A stretch of DNA of 64,000 bases from Leucobacter viscericola. GTDB lineage: Bacteria; Actinomycetota; Actinomycetes; Actinomycetales; Microbacteriaceae. Where the stretch lies: positions 3,038,001 to 3,102,000 of the forward strand of contig NZ_CP049863.1 in assembly GCF_011299575.1 (NCBI RefSeq). Reading direction: 5' to 3'. Each line of letters opens with the position of its first letter. Position 1 is the first letter of the stretch. Made by a program: the position numbers and the translations under genes. The notes beneath the pieces are model-generated. The model did no database searches, was not told where the DNA came from, and was given only the letters and a program-made list of their open reading frames with translations. Below are positions 32,801-40,968 of the stretch, one piece after another.

Positions 32801-33700
32801 ATCGGCGCAGACACGCTCAGCCCAACCGGTGAGAGCATGCACGGTGCACTGCTGTTCTTCGTGTGCCTGGCAGTGGCCGCGCTGGCATCGTGTGTCATGG
32901 CGTTTGCCGCGGGAGGTATGAGCACAAAGAGCCGCTGGCTGGGCGCGCCCGCCGTGCTCGCGCTCGCAGTCGGCGTTTGGCCCAGTATCGAGCGGGACTG
33001 GTTCAACATCTGGGCGATGTGGGGCATGATGTGCATCGGGATCGTCACGATGATCGTCGCAGCCAGGTCGGCGGGCGAATCGGGATCCGCGAGCCCAGCG
33101 AATCGCTCGCGTCTGGCGCGCGTCGCAGATGCATTTCCGCCCGTGTGGTTTGTGTTTTTGGTCACGTTCCTCACCGCGATTGTGGCTTGGTCCCCTCGCG
33201 ACCTGCGTGTTGAATGGTTCTCGCTGCCACTGGGTATCGGTTTGCTCGCCGCTGGTGCGCTTGCAGCTTCGAAGGCAGATAGTGCTGGCGCAGCCGATCG
33301 CGCGCAGCCTCGCGGCACACTAAACGATTGGCCGGGCAGGTGGGTCGGATCCTGGGCCACTTATGCACCGGGCCTCATCGTAACCATTTCCGCCTCGGTG
33401 ATTGCGACCTTTACCGACCCGCAGACCTGGCGGGCGATCCTCGTTATTGTGATCGCTCTGATCGCCATCGTTGTCGGTGCCGCGCGTCGCCTCGCCGCCC
33501 CGTTCATCCTGGGCATCATTGTGTTGCCTGTTGAAAACGTGATCGCGTTTGCCGTGCAAATTGGGCGCGGCATCGAGTCAATGCCGTGGTGGATCACACT
33601 CGCGATTGTTGGGGCCGTGCTGCTGACGATCGCTGTGACGTATGAGAGACGAGCGGGGGAGGCAGAGACACTCGTGGCCAGACTGCGCGATTTGAGATAG
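29819..33700 (+). CDS. Giant polytopic membrane protein with N-terminal zinc ribbon (SCO7613-like)
   Basis: 1293 residues from TTG 29819 with GAGGGGA 7 nt upstream. A short soluble head carries CPVC and CCTAC cysteine pairs (residues 43-46 and 55-59), a likely zinc ribbon, then an Ala/Pro/Val-rich linker. From about residue 145 to the end it is nearly continuous hydrophobic helices, roughly thirty or more, with short Arg-rich turns. This matches the family annotated in actinobacteria as SCO7613 C-terminal domain-containing membrane protein, function unknown. Coupling to DUF2975 and XRE genes is the only functional hint. No transporter or enzyme motif was recognised. Confidence 0.75.
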   Translation: MTNTDYSSQGAAIPAATAQPGRMSPGVAWSEEVAGWMLEGTRCPVCFATPLVQGCCTACASDLRGPAGAQLSQLSAVAADAIRARQMVLATVPRVAVPAVPVAPAMPVVPAVDSLPTNQNPAQTSYSPEQRFLPPVPTPAPASSASLQSVLAVAGAGLVAIAAIVFTFFNPDLSDKGLRSAIVGLTTLAFAGGASLLARRGLQFSAEAIGGLAVVFVGLDIWAFARWAPDGTNPWLLTAFATLVAAGCLALAGKWWGVRTWSFGAAVAVTLVPIMFAGSSNVWFAMPLGFVTMAFVGFGAAARVRAIVPRTALGSLTGLQIVAGLSAVGWAISEFSWGYNGVLIDLAACGVLAALAAHSALATRLQIPRVWSVTAGVLAAVSAGLFASTVVGEATRVLSGGAIFGRVPYASTGFVAVVFVIAVATLRIPLPKRVFRAQMTAGVLSVLGLSLAGPLVMSVLNIWEALIAPLWLVGAQQVGLGTSGILSAADSWPNIFSVSIAAVGCLYLSRTVRRRWSNRLAVIGLFTVLGVSFATIALLAMVSPPTGWVPGRLAIPLVAAAVWAVGVRWSPALRAKISDQSSQLRFAVHVLVIAAAIMSWRDPVVGLVTGVGVLVVLALVAQASSKERSWYVGFGYAYGLTLVAVALAQLNNIPGVDLSGALQLSVVTSLGLLVALAATIFRVCESRSWLAILLVTLVPFGLGIAQVVMERSGWTALSTGLMCALAFVLMVTRRPGLGGGARAVAAGMLAPSLSVFAVCLGAEVIPGSASPVILPIIAVVVGVALLLAKPTRGLLERRGIAVPIAQAASLAIEISALVTGAIAVMLSLMRQAAGLGTTLSVLLILGAAAAMTAKLAGRKYAWWVAGACLTGALWCVWGMTGVTLLEAYLLPPTLGAAGVAAVLTVRGKPAAHLYVGWLGLAIFPVLVRFTFNGSVARGFGLLGGALLLLAIGSWLRWVGRRAETRGGFAKLSEPTLLASMLAAVAGPVFGARFGIGADTLSPTGESMHGALLFFVCLAVAALASCVMAFAAGGMSTKSRWLGAPAVLALAVGVWPSIERDWFNIWAMWGMMCIGIVTMIVAARSAGESGSASPANRSRLARVADAFPPVWFVFLVTFLTAIVAWSPRDLRVEWFSLPLGIGLLAAGALAASKADSAGAADRAQPRGTLNDWPGRWVGSWATYAPGLIVTISASVIATFTDPQTWRAILVIVIALIAIVVGAARRLAAPFILGIIVLPVENVIAFAVQIGRGIESMPWWITLAIVGAVLLTIAVTYERRAGEAETLVARLRDLR

Positions 33701-33794
33701 TGAATCTCGCATTTTCGAATCAATCCGCACAGATCTGTCGATGAGTCATCGCCCCTGCCGGTAGAGTCAGGATTGCAGTCGGAGGGAGTTCACG

Positions 33795-35594
33795 ATGGCG
33801 GGACTGAGCAGGCGCAGTTTTATGCACGGCATTGGTGCACTCGCCGTGGTGCACGGACTCCAGACCGACGCCTTTGGTCGGCAGACGGTTCGGCGGCTTG
33901 AAAGCATCGAAAAGGGCGCGCCGCTCGATGACTTCCCGACGACACTGCAGCAGACGTTCCTGCGCGGCCCAGTGCTGCAGGGGGAGTACCGCAAGCTCGA
34001 AACCGGCCCCGGCGAAAAGTACCTGCCCCGCCTCGACATCCTTCGTAAGAAGGCCGATGCGGCGCGCACAAAGAATCGTCGTTCGCTGCTGTACTTCGCG
34101 CACCTCTCCGATCTGCACCTGATCGACGCACAGTCACCGTGCCGCCTTGAACCGCTGATCGATCTGAACCACGGCACCTGGGCAGGAGCGTTTCGCCCGC
34201 AAGAGCAGCTCACTGCCGCGGTCGTCTCCAAGATGGTCGAGGGCTACTACGAGGCCCGCTATAGTCCGCTCACGGGCGCGCCACTCGGGGCCGCCGTCGT
34301 GACCGGCGACAGCACCGACATGCTCTCGGAACTGGAGCTGCGCTGGTACATCGATCTGCTCGACGGTGGCACTGTCGATCCCGGATCCGGCGGCGACGAG
34401 TACCACGGCGTGCAGGCCTGGAAGGACGCCAACTGGGCCTACCGGCCGGGCGACCCCGAGGGCAGCGAGTTCGCCGAGTACGGCTTTCCGAAGCTCCCCG
34501 AACTGCTGCACCAGGCGGTCAGCAAAAAGATCTCCTCGATCGGGCTCTCGGCCCCCTGGTACAGCGTCTTCGGCAATCACGACGTGCTGCTCTACGGAGC
34601 CTTTGGTGTGACCGACCAGATGCGGCAGCTCGCGGTCGGCAACCGCAAGTCGTACTCAATGACCACAACCCTTGCGAACATGCTGAACGAGTACTCCTCG
34701 CAAAACAGTGCGTGGACGCAGGCGGGCGGATCGATCCGCGACGTTGTTGGCGCGGCCGGCATGAAGACGGTGCCCGCCAATGAAAAGCGCCGCCTGCACG
34801 ATCAACACATGTTTATGGCGGAGCACTTCAAATCTCCGGCGAGTCCGGGGCCGGTCGGTCACGGCTTCACCGAGCACAACCTGCTCTCGGGCGAGACCTG
34901 GTGGAAGGCCGATCTCAGCGGATCCGTGCGCCTGCTCGGCCTCGACACCTGCAACGGGGTTGCCGGCCCCGATGGTGCGGTCACCGAAGCCCAGTTCACA
35001 TGGCTCGAGGGCGAACTAAAGCGGGCCGAAAAAGAGCGCAGGCTGATCCTGATCGCCTCGCACCACAACAGCCACACGCTCGACAATCCCTCGCGCAGGC
35101 CAGGGGAGACCGGCCGTCTGTATTGGTCGCAAGAGTTGCTTGACCTGCTGCTGCGATACCCCGTGGTGGTCGCGTGGCTCAACGGGCACACGCACGTCAA
35201 CGAGATTCTGGCGCACACGACGGACACGAGCGGGTTCTGGGAGATCACAACCGCATCCTGCATCGACTTCCCGCAGCAACAGCAGACAGTCGAGATCATG
35301 GACAACCGCGACGGCACCCTCTCGCTGTTCACGACCGTCATCGACCACGCTTCGCCCGCCACACCGACCGGCGACGGCTCAGCCGCCGACCTCGCATCGC
35401 GCAGCCGCGAGTTTGCGCTCAACGACTGGATCGAAGTGCCACTAATGCGCCGCGGATCCCCGCTCGATCGCAACACCGAGCTGCTGCTGCCAGCACCTTT
35501 CCCGCTCGACGACGTTACCGACGCCACGATCGAGGCAGAACGCATGAAACACCTGGCGAGGATCGCGGCGCACGAGAAGGAGGTCGAGGGATGA
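33795..35594 (+). CDS. Tat-exported metallophosphoesterase (TIGR03767-like)
   Basis: 599 residues, GGAGGG site upstream. The N-terminus LSRRSFMHGIGALAVVHG is a twin-arginine signal. Metallophosphoesterase metal motifs appear in order: DLHL in FAHLSDLHLIDAQSP, GDSTD, GNHD in FGNHDVLLYG, SHH in LIASHHNSHTLD and GHTH in WLNGHTHVNEI. The large insert region and length match TIGR03767, an actinobacterial family. The substrate, a phosphomonoester or diester outside the membrane, is unknown. It overlaps the next gene by 4 nt (ATGA), starting a three-gene envelope operon. Confidence 0.88.
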   Translation: MAGLSRRSFMHGIGALAVVHGLQTDAFGRQTVRRLESIEKGAPLDDFPTTLQQTFLRGPVLQGEYRKLETGPGEKYLPRLDILRKKADAARTKNRRSLLYFAHLSDLHLIDAQSPCRLEPLIDLNHGTWAGAFRPQEQLTAAVVSKMVEGYYEARYSPLTGAPLGAAVVTGDSTDMLSELELRWYIDLLDGGTVDPGSGGDEYHGVQAWKDANWAYRPGDPEGSEFAEYGFPKLPELLHQAVSKKISSIGLSAPWYSVFGNHDVLLYGAFGVTDQMRQLAVGNRKSYSMTTTLANMLNEYSSQNSAWTQAGGSIRDVVGAAGMKTVPANEKRRLHDQHMFMAEHFKSPASPGPVGHGFTEHNLLSGETWWKADLSGSVRLLGLDTCNGVAGPDGAVTEAQFTWLEGELKRAEKERRLILIASHHNSHTLDNPSRRPGETGRLYWSQELLDLLLRYPVVVAWLNGHTHVNEILAHTTDTSGFWEITTASCIDFPQQQQTVEIMDNRDGTLSLFTTVIDHASPATPTGDGSAADLASRSREFALNDWIEVPLMRRGSPLDRNTELLLPAPFPLDDVTDATIEAERMKHLARIAAHEKEVEG

Positions 35595-36058
35595 CCGGCC
35601 AAGGCACGGCCCAGAACAGGCCCGCCTGGCCGATTCGTGCGCTCGTCGCGGTGGCCGAGGTGGTGCCGCACACGCGGCTTGCCCGCAGAATCATCCTGTC
35701 GATTGTTGGCCTGCTCGGCGCGGTCGGTGTTGTGCTGCTGGGTCTCTCGGTGTACTCGCTCACCCAGGGACTCGCGCCCGTGAGCGGGGATCGAGCCTCG
35801 ACCGTGCGGATCGCGACGGTCGACTTTTTGGCCTCGGAAGACACCGCGTTCCTTGAGGTGCCAGCGTGCGAGACCGCCGAGGACTGGACGGTAACCTGCT
35901 CCGGAAAAACTGTTGATGGCGAAGCGCTGAGCGCGACCTCACCGGGTGAGAAACCCGAAACCGTCAAGATTAGTTTGGGCGATCGAGTGGTGTATTCGGG
36001 GCCGATTGATGACCTGCTGTCTGCAGCAGCCGACGGCACGAAGGTGGTGACACCGTGA
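35591..36058 (+). CDS. Single-pass membrane protein with extracytoplasmic domain, unknown
   Basis: 155 residues from ATG 35591. The frame is open much further upstream but that part lies over the phosphoesterase gene and is a shadow. One membrane segment (IILSIVGLLGAVGVVLLGLS, near residues 35-57) is followed by ~95 outside residues with two cysteines (PACETAEDWTVTCSGK) that could form a disulfide. No family recognised. Tight overlaps with both neighbours indicate a job tied to the secreted phosphoesterase. Confidence 0.7.
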   Translation: MTGQGTAQNRPAWPIRALVAVAEVVPHTRLARRIILSIVGLLGAVGVVLLGLSVYSLTQGLAPVSGDRASTVRIATVDFLASEDTAFLEVPACETAEDWTVTCSGKTVDGEALSATSPGEKPETVKISLGDRVVYSGPIDDLLSAAADGTKVVTP

Positions 36059-36609
36059 GTGATGCAGTGAAGGTCAAGCCAGCGCCACCCGTTGGAGGTG
36101 TCGTGATTACCCTGGCGGCGCTGTTGCAGGCTCTACTGTGGGGCTTCGGAGGCGCACCGATTGCGGCAGTGCTCTCGGGAATCGTCATTGTGCTCGCGCT
36201 CGCCGTTTCTGCGGCGTGGGTTGCCGCTGGCTCCGTCGAAGCGTTTCGTGGCCCCGGTTGGGCGCTGATGCTGTGGAGCCTCGGCGGAGTGCTGGTCGTC
36301 AGCACACTGCTGGTCGCCCTGCCCATGGTGGCCCCGGTGGTTGCGGCGATCCTGCCCGTCATTTTGATGACCGTGGCCGCGCGGCGCCCCTGGCGAGATC
36401 TTGGGCTGATCTGGCGGAGGGCACCGCTGCGAACCGTGGTGTGGCTACTTCTGACCATCGTGATCTGCGCGGCCATCTGGCTGCTCAGTGTGGTGCTGGG
36501 TCTGGTTGGTGCCGGTGTGATCGGGGCCTTCGCCTGGTGGGTGCTGTTCGGGATCGTGCAGCTGCGCCTACTCCGGGTTTGGCTCGGGGTGCTGCGCCGC
36601 GCTACTTGA
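36055..36609 (+). CDS. Multi-pass membrane protein, unknown
   Basis: 184 residues from GTG 36055, overlapping the previous stop (GTGA). Five or so hydrophobic helices with a basic loop (AARRPWRDLGLIWRRAPLR) between the third and fourth. No family recognised. It is the last gene of the metallophosphoesterase operon and converges with the ABC permease gene 20 nt away. Confidence 0.65.
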   Translation: MSDAVKVKPAPPVGGVVITLAALLQALLWGFGGAPIAAVLSGIVIVLALAVSAAWVAAGSVEAFRGPGWALMLWSLGGVLVVSTLLVALPMVAPVVAAILPVILMTVAARRPWRDLGLIWRRAPLRTVVWLLLTIVICAAIWLLSVVLGLVGAGVIGAFAWWVLFGIVQLRLLRVWLGVLRRAT

Positions 36610-36629
36610 TTCGCAGCGCGAGTTGATCC

Positions 36630-37958
36630 TCACGCCCGCACCACCTGCCGCAGCAGCGGCTTGGTCGCGGAGAGGGTTCCCGCAACAACGAGCACCCCGA
36701 CCGCGATGCTCGAGAGCGTTATGACGAGCGAGAGCGGCGCAAAAATGACCGCCATGCCGACGAGCGGAAAGAGCAGGACTCCAGCGAGGATCGCCGAGCC
36801 CACCGAAGCGAGCAGCAACGGCAGCATGGTTGCGCCCCTGCGGGCCCGATCCTGCACCTTAAGTGGTGTGCCCATGATGTCGAGCGAGCGCGACACGTCG
36901 CGTCGGTCGAGAATCTGCGCGGCCTGATTGACCGCGACCGAGCACGCCACCATCAGGAACGTGCCGATGACGGTGATGGCGACACCCGTGCGAACATCAC
37001 CGATCAGGTAGCGCTCCATCGGATCGCTGGCGGTTCCGCCTTCGCTCTCGGCAATGCTCATGAGCGCGATGCCTGAGCCGGCAAACACGGCCATAAAGCT
37101 CGACATCGCGACTCCCGACACCTGACGCCAGGCGGCACGGGGCGACTCGAGGATGGACCGTGCCGAGAGCAGATCAGCGGGTCTTTGCGCACGGCGAGCC
37201 TTCGCGCGACCGAACAGCGAGAGCACCCACGCCCCGATCAGGTCGATGGCAAGGAGCGTGACGGCGAAGCTGATCCCGAGCGCTGCAATCACGACTCCGA
37301 CGCCGTCGAACGCACCAACACTATTAACGACCGTGGCAGAAACAATGATCGCCCCTATTGCGATGAGCGCCTGTAGCCATGGGGCCTTGGGTGCTGATTG
37401 TTTCAGCGCGACGCCGAGTGGCGAGATGATGACACGACGCAGACTGAGTAGGGCGCTCACCGCCGCAATCAGGGCAACACCAACAACGAGGAGTCCTGAG
37501 ACCCAGAGCGGTAGCGCGACGCCCGCGGCTCCCAGGGCTTCGCCGCGAAAGTGAATGAGTCCAACGAGGGGAGACACCGCGTAGGCGAGAACCGCGCCTA
37601 CCAGCGCCCCGGCAAACGCGATACCCGTTGCCTCAATAACGGCGAGGCTCGCTGTGGATCGGCCCGTCGCGCCGAGCAGTCGCAGGATCGCGAGCCGGTC
37701 ATCGCGCCGGCGTGCCGAGAGCCTGGCTGCTGCGGCGCCGAGCGAAACGAGCGGCACGACGAGCAGGGCGAGCGCGATCACGGCGAAACCGATGTAGAGC
37801 CCGGCCATTTCGTCGCTGTATCCCCAGAACGTTTGGGCACCGCCGAGCACGATGGCGAGCAGTGCCGTGACCGCGAGAAACGCGAACCCGGGGAGCAGGA
37901 TCGCACTCGCGCCCTGACGCCTGGGCCGGGAAAGAAGAGGGAGAACGTTGGTAATCAT
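36630..37958 (-). CDS. ABC transporter permease, FtsX/MacB-like
   Basis: 442 residues with about eight to ten hydrophobic segments. The pattern is that of FtsX-fold permeases: an N-terminal helix, a repeat of the region SLGAAAARLSARRRDDRLAILRLLGATGRSTASLAVIEA, and a matching C-terminal bundle with DVSRSLDIMGTPLKVQDRARR. Such proteins work with MacB/LolD-type ATPases in lipid, peptide or antibiotic export or in envelope signalling. The start overlaps the stop of the ATPase gene by 4 nt (37955-37958), a dedicated pair. Confidence 0.85.
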   Translation of the reverse strand: MITNVLPLLSRPRRQGASAILLPGFAFLAVTALLAIVLGGAQTFWGYSDEMAGLYIGFAVIALALLVVPLVSLGAAAARLSARRRDDRLAILRLLGATGRSTASLAVIEATGIAFAGALVGAVLAYAVSPLVGLIHFRGEALGAAGVALPLWVSGLLVVGVALIAAVSALLSLRRVIISPLGVALKQSAPKAPWLQALIAIGAIIVSATVVNSVGAFDGVGVVIAALGISFAVTLLAIDLIGAWVLSLFGRAKARRAQRPADLLSARSILESPRAAWRQVSGVAMSSFMAVFAGSGIALMSIAESEGGTASDPMERYLIGDVRTGVAITVIGTFLMVACSVAVNQAAQILDRRDVSRSLDIMGTPLKVQDRARRGATMLPLLLASVGSAILAGVLLFPLVGMAVIFAPLSLVITLSSIAVGVLVVAGTLSATKPLLRQVVRA

Positions 37959-38692
37959 CGAGCAACCTCGGATTCTGTGGCAGCGGAGTTAATGACGTCG
38001 CCGAGGATCCGGCCGTCGCTCAGCGTCACGACCCTGCGGCACCTTGCCGCAACGGAAGGGTCATGGGTGACGACCACGAGGGTTCGCCCCTGACCCACGG
38101 TCGAGCCGAGCAGCGCGTCCATGACTTCGCCCGAAGTCTTGGAATCGAGGGCTCCCGTTGGCTCGTCGGCAAACACGATGCGCGCGCCGGTCACCTGCGA
38201 CCGCGCAATCGCGACTCGTTGCGCCTGGCCGCCCGAGAGCTCGCCGATCCTGCGATCCTCCAAACCCGCGAGCCCGAGCGCGGCGAGCCATTGAGCGGCG
38301 GGTCCGATGGCCTGGCGCTTCGACATGCCGTTCAGCATGAGCGCGAGCGCAACGTTTTCGACCGCGGTGAGTTCGGGTACGAGCAGGCCCTGCTGAAAGA
38401 CGAAGCCAAAGTGCTCGCGGCGCAGGCGGCTGCGATCTGCATCGGAGAGACCGCTGATCTCTGAGCCCGCGTAAGTCGCGGAGCCGTAGTCAGGGGTGAT
38501 GATCCCCGCGAGGAGGTGCAGCAGCGTGGTCTTGCCCGACCCCGACGCGCCCATGATCGCGGTCGAGGTGCCCTCTGTGAATGTGAGAGAGACACCGTCG
38601 AGCGCGCGGGTCGATCCGTACTGCTTTGTGAGGTGGCTGGCGTACAACACCGTGTTCGAAGTGGGTGTGCTGGGTGAGAGGTGATCGTTCAT
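37955..38692 (-). CDS. ABC transporter ATP-binding protein (MacB/LolD-type)
   Basis: 245 residues from ATG 38692; upstream in-frame starts lack conserved sequence. Walker A GASGSGKTTLL, Q-loop FVFQQGLLVPELTAVENV, signature LSGGQAQRVAIAR, Walker B RIVFADEPTGALDS and switch His in VVVTHDPSVAARC are all intact. The 'EPTGALDSKTSGEVMDAL' form is typical of the LolD/MacB/BceA branch partnering FtsX-fold permeases. No regulator or two-component system is adjacent, so the inducing condition is not evident. Confidence 0.92.
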   Translation of the reverse strand: MNDHLSPSTPTSNTVLYASHLTKQYGSTRALDGVSLTFTEGTSTAIMGASGSGKTTLLHLLAGIITPDYGSATYAGSEISGLSDADRSRLRREHFGFVFQQGLLVPELTAVENVALALMLNGMSKRQAIGPAAQWLAALGLAGLEDRRIGELSGGQAQRVAIARSQVTGARIVFADEPTGALDSKTSGEVMDALLGSTVGQGRTLVVVTHDPSVAARCRRVVTLSDGRILGDVINSAATESEVAR

Positions 38693-38799
38693 GCTTCTAC
38701 CCTCGCCCGATTCGGGCGTCACGGGATCGCCCCGCGGTACCACGGCGTTGCACCCAGGTCTGATTGTGGATGGGTCCGGCGCACTGCGCCGGTGAAGTA

Positions 38800-38805
38800 T
38801 AAAAT
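38800..38805 (+). promoter_or_regulatory. -10 element of a leaderless promoter (nucleotidyltransferase)
   Basis: TAAAAT followed by exactly 6 nt and ATG 38812, with no Shine-Dalgarno sequence. Confidence 0.55.
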
Positions 38806-38811
38806 CTGTAG

Positions 38812-39621
38812 ATGCGAGCAATACCCTCCTCCATGGACTCTGCTGTCGTTGAGAGCATCGACGATCGCCTCGCGCAGGTCGCGCGCGACCAAGGGGTACG
38901 GATCCCGTGGGCAATCGAAAGTGGCAGCCGAGCGTGGGGGTTCCCCTCGCCGGATAGCGACTACGACTGCCGGTTCATTTACGTGCGGCAGGCCTCGGAC
39001 TACCTGTCACTGTGGCCAGCGCGCGACGTGATCGAGACTCCGCTCGACGCAGTGCTCGACGTGAACGGTTGGGATCTCGCGAAGGTAGTTCGGCTGCTCC
39101 TGAAAGGCAATGCGGCTGCACTGGAGTGGCTGCGCTCGCCCATCGTCTACACCGGCGATGAGGCGTTTCGAGACCGGTTGCTGGCGCTCGCCGCTGAGAC
39201 CGTCGAGAGGGACCTGATCCTGCGCCACTACTTGCATATCGGTCAGCAACAGCTGACGAGTGGCACATCGCTCAAGCGGTTCTTCTATGCGCTGCGACCG
39301 GCGGTGACGCTGCGGTGGCTCGAGGATCATCCCGAATCTGCCGTGCCCCCGATGGACCTGCCGACACTCCTCCGCGAGTCATCGGTGAATGCCGAGATTG
39401 CCGAAGCTGCGAGCGAGCTCATTGCGGCGAAGGCCGTGACCCGAGAGCTTGGCAGCAGCACCAGACCTCCGGTGCTGCTCCGCTTCGTCGAGGCCGAATT
39501 CGAGCGCGCTGCTCTGCGCGATGAGAAGCTACTCGCGCAAGATTGGAGCGACCGGATCGAGGTGGCCCGCCAGCGCGCAGATGCCTGGTTCCTCGCTGAG
39601 CTGCAACATCTCGGCGAGTGA
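38812..39621 (+). CDS. Nucleotidyltransferase-fold protein (YcgL/COG3541-like)
   Basis: 269 residues. The nucleotidyltransferase core is ESGSRAWGFPSPDSDYDCRFIYV: a GSRAxG motif and a D-x-D metal pair. The rest (LEWLRSPIVY, LKRFFYALRPAVTLRWLE) is as in the predicted nucleotidyltransferase family sometimes linked to RNA repair. The target, protein, RNA or small molecule, is unknown. It is probably leaderless. It diverges from the ABC transporter genes and lies 28 nt before tyrS. Confidence 0.8.
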   Translation: MRAIPSSMDSAVVESIDDRLAQVARDQGVRIPWAIESGSRAWGFPSPDSDYDCRFIYVRQASDYLSLWPARDVIETPLDAVLDVNGWDLAKVVRLLLKGNAAALEWLRSPIVYTGDEAFRDRLLALAAETVERDLILRHYLHIGQQQLTSGTSLKRFFYALRPAVTLRWLEDHPESAVPPMDLPTLLRESSVNAEIAEAASELIAAKAVTRELGSSTRPPVLLRFVEAEFERAALRDEKLLAQDWSDRIEVARQRADAWFLAELQHLGE

Positions 39622-39636
39622 TGCCCGTGAACGCGG

Positions 39637-39642
39637 TACGAT
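39637..39642 (+). promoter_or_regulatory. -10 element of a leaderless promoter (tyrS)
   Basis: TACGAT followed by 7 nt and GTG 39650. The ATG at 39641 overlaps the hexamer, so GTG is preferred as the start. Confidence 0.5.
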
Positions 39643-39649
39643 GGCAGGC

Positions 39650-40963
39650 GTGTCTGTAGTGAATGAACGCACCGAGATCCTGTCGGCCCAGAAGAACGAC
39701 GACAGCTTTGCCACCCTGTGGGAAGAGCTGGAGTGGCGCGGGCTGATCCATGTTTCGACCGACGCCACGGCGTTGTCGGAACTGCTTGAGGGCAAGCCGT
39801 TCACCTATTACTGCGGCTTCGATCCGACCGCACCGAGCCTGCACCTGGGTAACCTCGTGCAGCTGCTGCTGCTGCGTCGTCTGCAGCTCAAGGGCCACAA
39901 GCCGCTCGGGCTGGTTGGCGGATCCACCGGGCTGATCGGCGACCCCCGCCCCACCGCTGAGCGCACGCTCAACAGCCTCGACACCGTGGCCGAGTGGGTC
40001 TCGCGCCTGCAGGCGCAGGTCTCGAAGTTCCTGTCGCAGGATGGTGACAGCGCCATGCGCCTCGTCAACAACCTCGACTGGACTGCCCCGCTCAGCGCGA
40101 TCGACTTCCTGCGCGAGATCGGCAAGCACTTCCGCGTCGGCACGATGCTCAAGAAGGACGCCGTCGCCGCGCGCCTGAACTCCGACGAGGGCATCAGCTA
40201 CACCGAGTTCAGCTACCAGATTTTGCAGGGCTTCGACTTCTTGGAGCTCTTCCGCCAGTACGACTGCGTGCTGCAGTCGGGTGGCAGTGACCAGTGGGGC
40301 AACCTGACGAGTGGCACCGACCTGATTCGTAAGGTCGAGGGCGCTTCCGCCCACGCGATCGGCACACCGCTCATCACCAACGCCGACGGCACCAAGTTCG
40401 GTAAGAGCGAGGGCAACGCTATCTGGCTCGACGCCGAGATGTGCTCGCCCTACGCCTTCTACCAGTTCTGGCTCAACCAGGCCGACGCCGACGTGGTGGA
40501 TCGCCTCAAGGTGTTTACGTTCCTGTCTCGCGCCGAGATCGAAGAGTACGAGCGCTTGGTCGCAGAGGAGCCATTTAAACGGGCCGCCCAGAAGCGCCTC
40601 GCGCTCGAGGTGACCACACTCGTGCACGGTGCGGCGGCGACCCAGGGCGCCATCGACGCCTCGGGTGCGCTGTTTGGTCAGGGTGACCTCGCGGTGCTCG
40701 ACTCCGCAACCCTGGCAGCTGCGCTCAGCGAACTGCCCCAGGCAGCGGGTGCGGCAGGATCGCCGATCGCCCAGTTGCTGGTCGACACTGAGCTTGTGAA
40801 GAGTCTCGGTGAGGCTCGCCGTGCGATCGCGCAGGGCGGGGTTTACGTGAACAACGTGGCAGTCACTGCTGAGGATCAGGCGCTTGCCGCCGAGGACCTG
40901 CTGCATGGCGAGTTCGCCGTGCTGCGCCGCGGCAAAAAGACCCTCGCGGGTGTGCGGGCGTAA
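39650..40963 (+). CDS. tyrS: Tyrosyl-tRNA synthetase
   Basis: 437 residues from GTG 39650; ATG 39641 is the alternative. Class I synthetase signatures: the HIGH equivalent HLGN in PSLHLGNLVQL, and KMSKS equivalent KFGKSEG. The tyrosine-site segments YCGFDPTAPS and YTEFSYQILQGFDFLEL, with GGSDQWGN, are TyrRS-specific. A C-terminal S4 RNA-binding domain (IAQLLVDTELVKSLGEARRA, GGVYVNN) completes the usual bacterial TyrRS. The frame runs open far upstream over the nucleotidyltransferase gene; that extension is not coding. Essential, cytoplasmic, dimeric. Confidence 0.97.
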   Translation: MSVVNERTEILSAQKNDDSFATLWEELEWRGLIHVSTDATALSELLEGKPFTYYCGFDPTAPSLHLGNLVQLLLLRRLQLKGHKPLGLVGGSTGLIGDPRPTAERTLNSLDTVAEWVSRLQAQVSKFLSQDGDSAMRLVNNLDWTAPLSAIDFLREIGKHFRVGTMLKKDAVAARLNSDEGISYTEFSYQILQGFDFLELFRQYDCVLQSGGSDQWGNLTSGTDLIRKVEGASAHAIGTPLITNADGTKFGKSEGNAIWLDAEMCSPYAFYQFWLNQADADVVDRLKVFTFLSRAEIEEYERLVAEEPFKRAAQKRLALEVTTLVHGAAATQGAIDASGALFGQGDLAVLDSATLAAALSELPQAAGAAGSPIAQLLVDTELVKSLGEARRAIAQGGVYVNNVAVTAEDQALAAEDLLHGEFAVLRRGKKTLAGVRA

Positions 40964-40968
40964 TTTTA

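Noticed and set aside
31658..32842. A 394-codon open frame antisense to the giant membrane protein
   Set aside because: Arg/Ser/His-rich translation with no domain, lying wholly over a well-supported gene.
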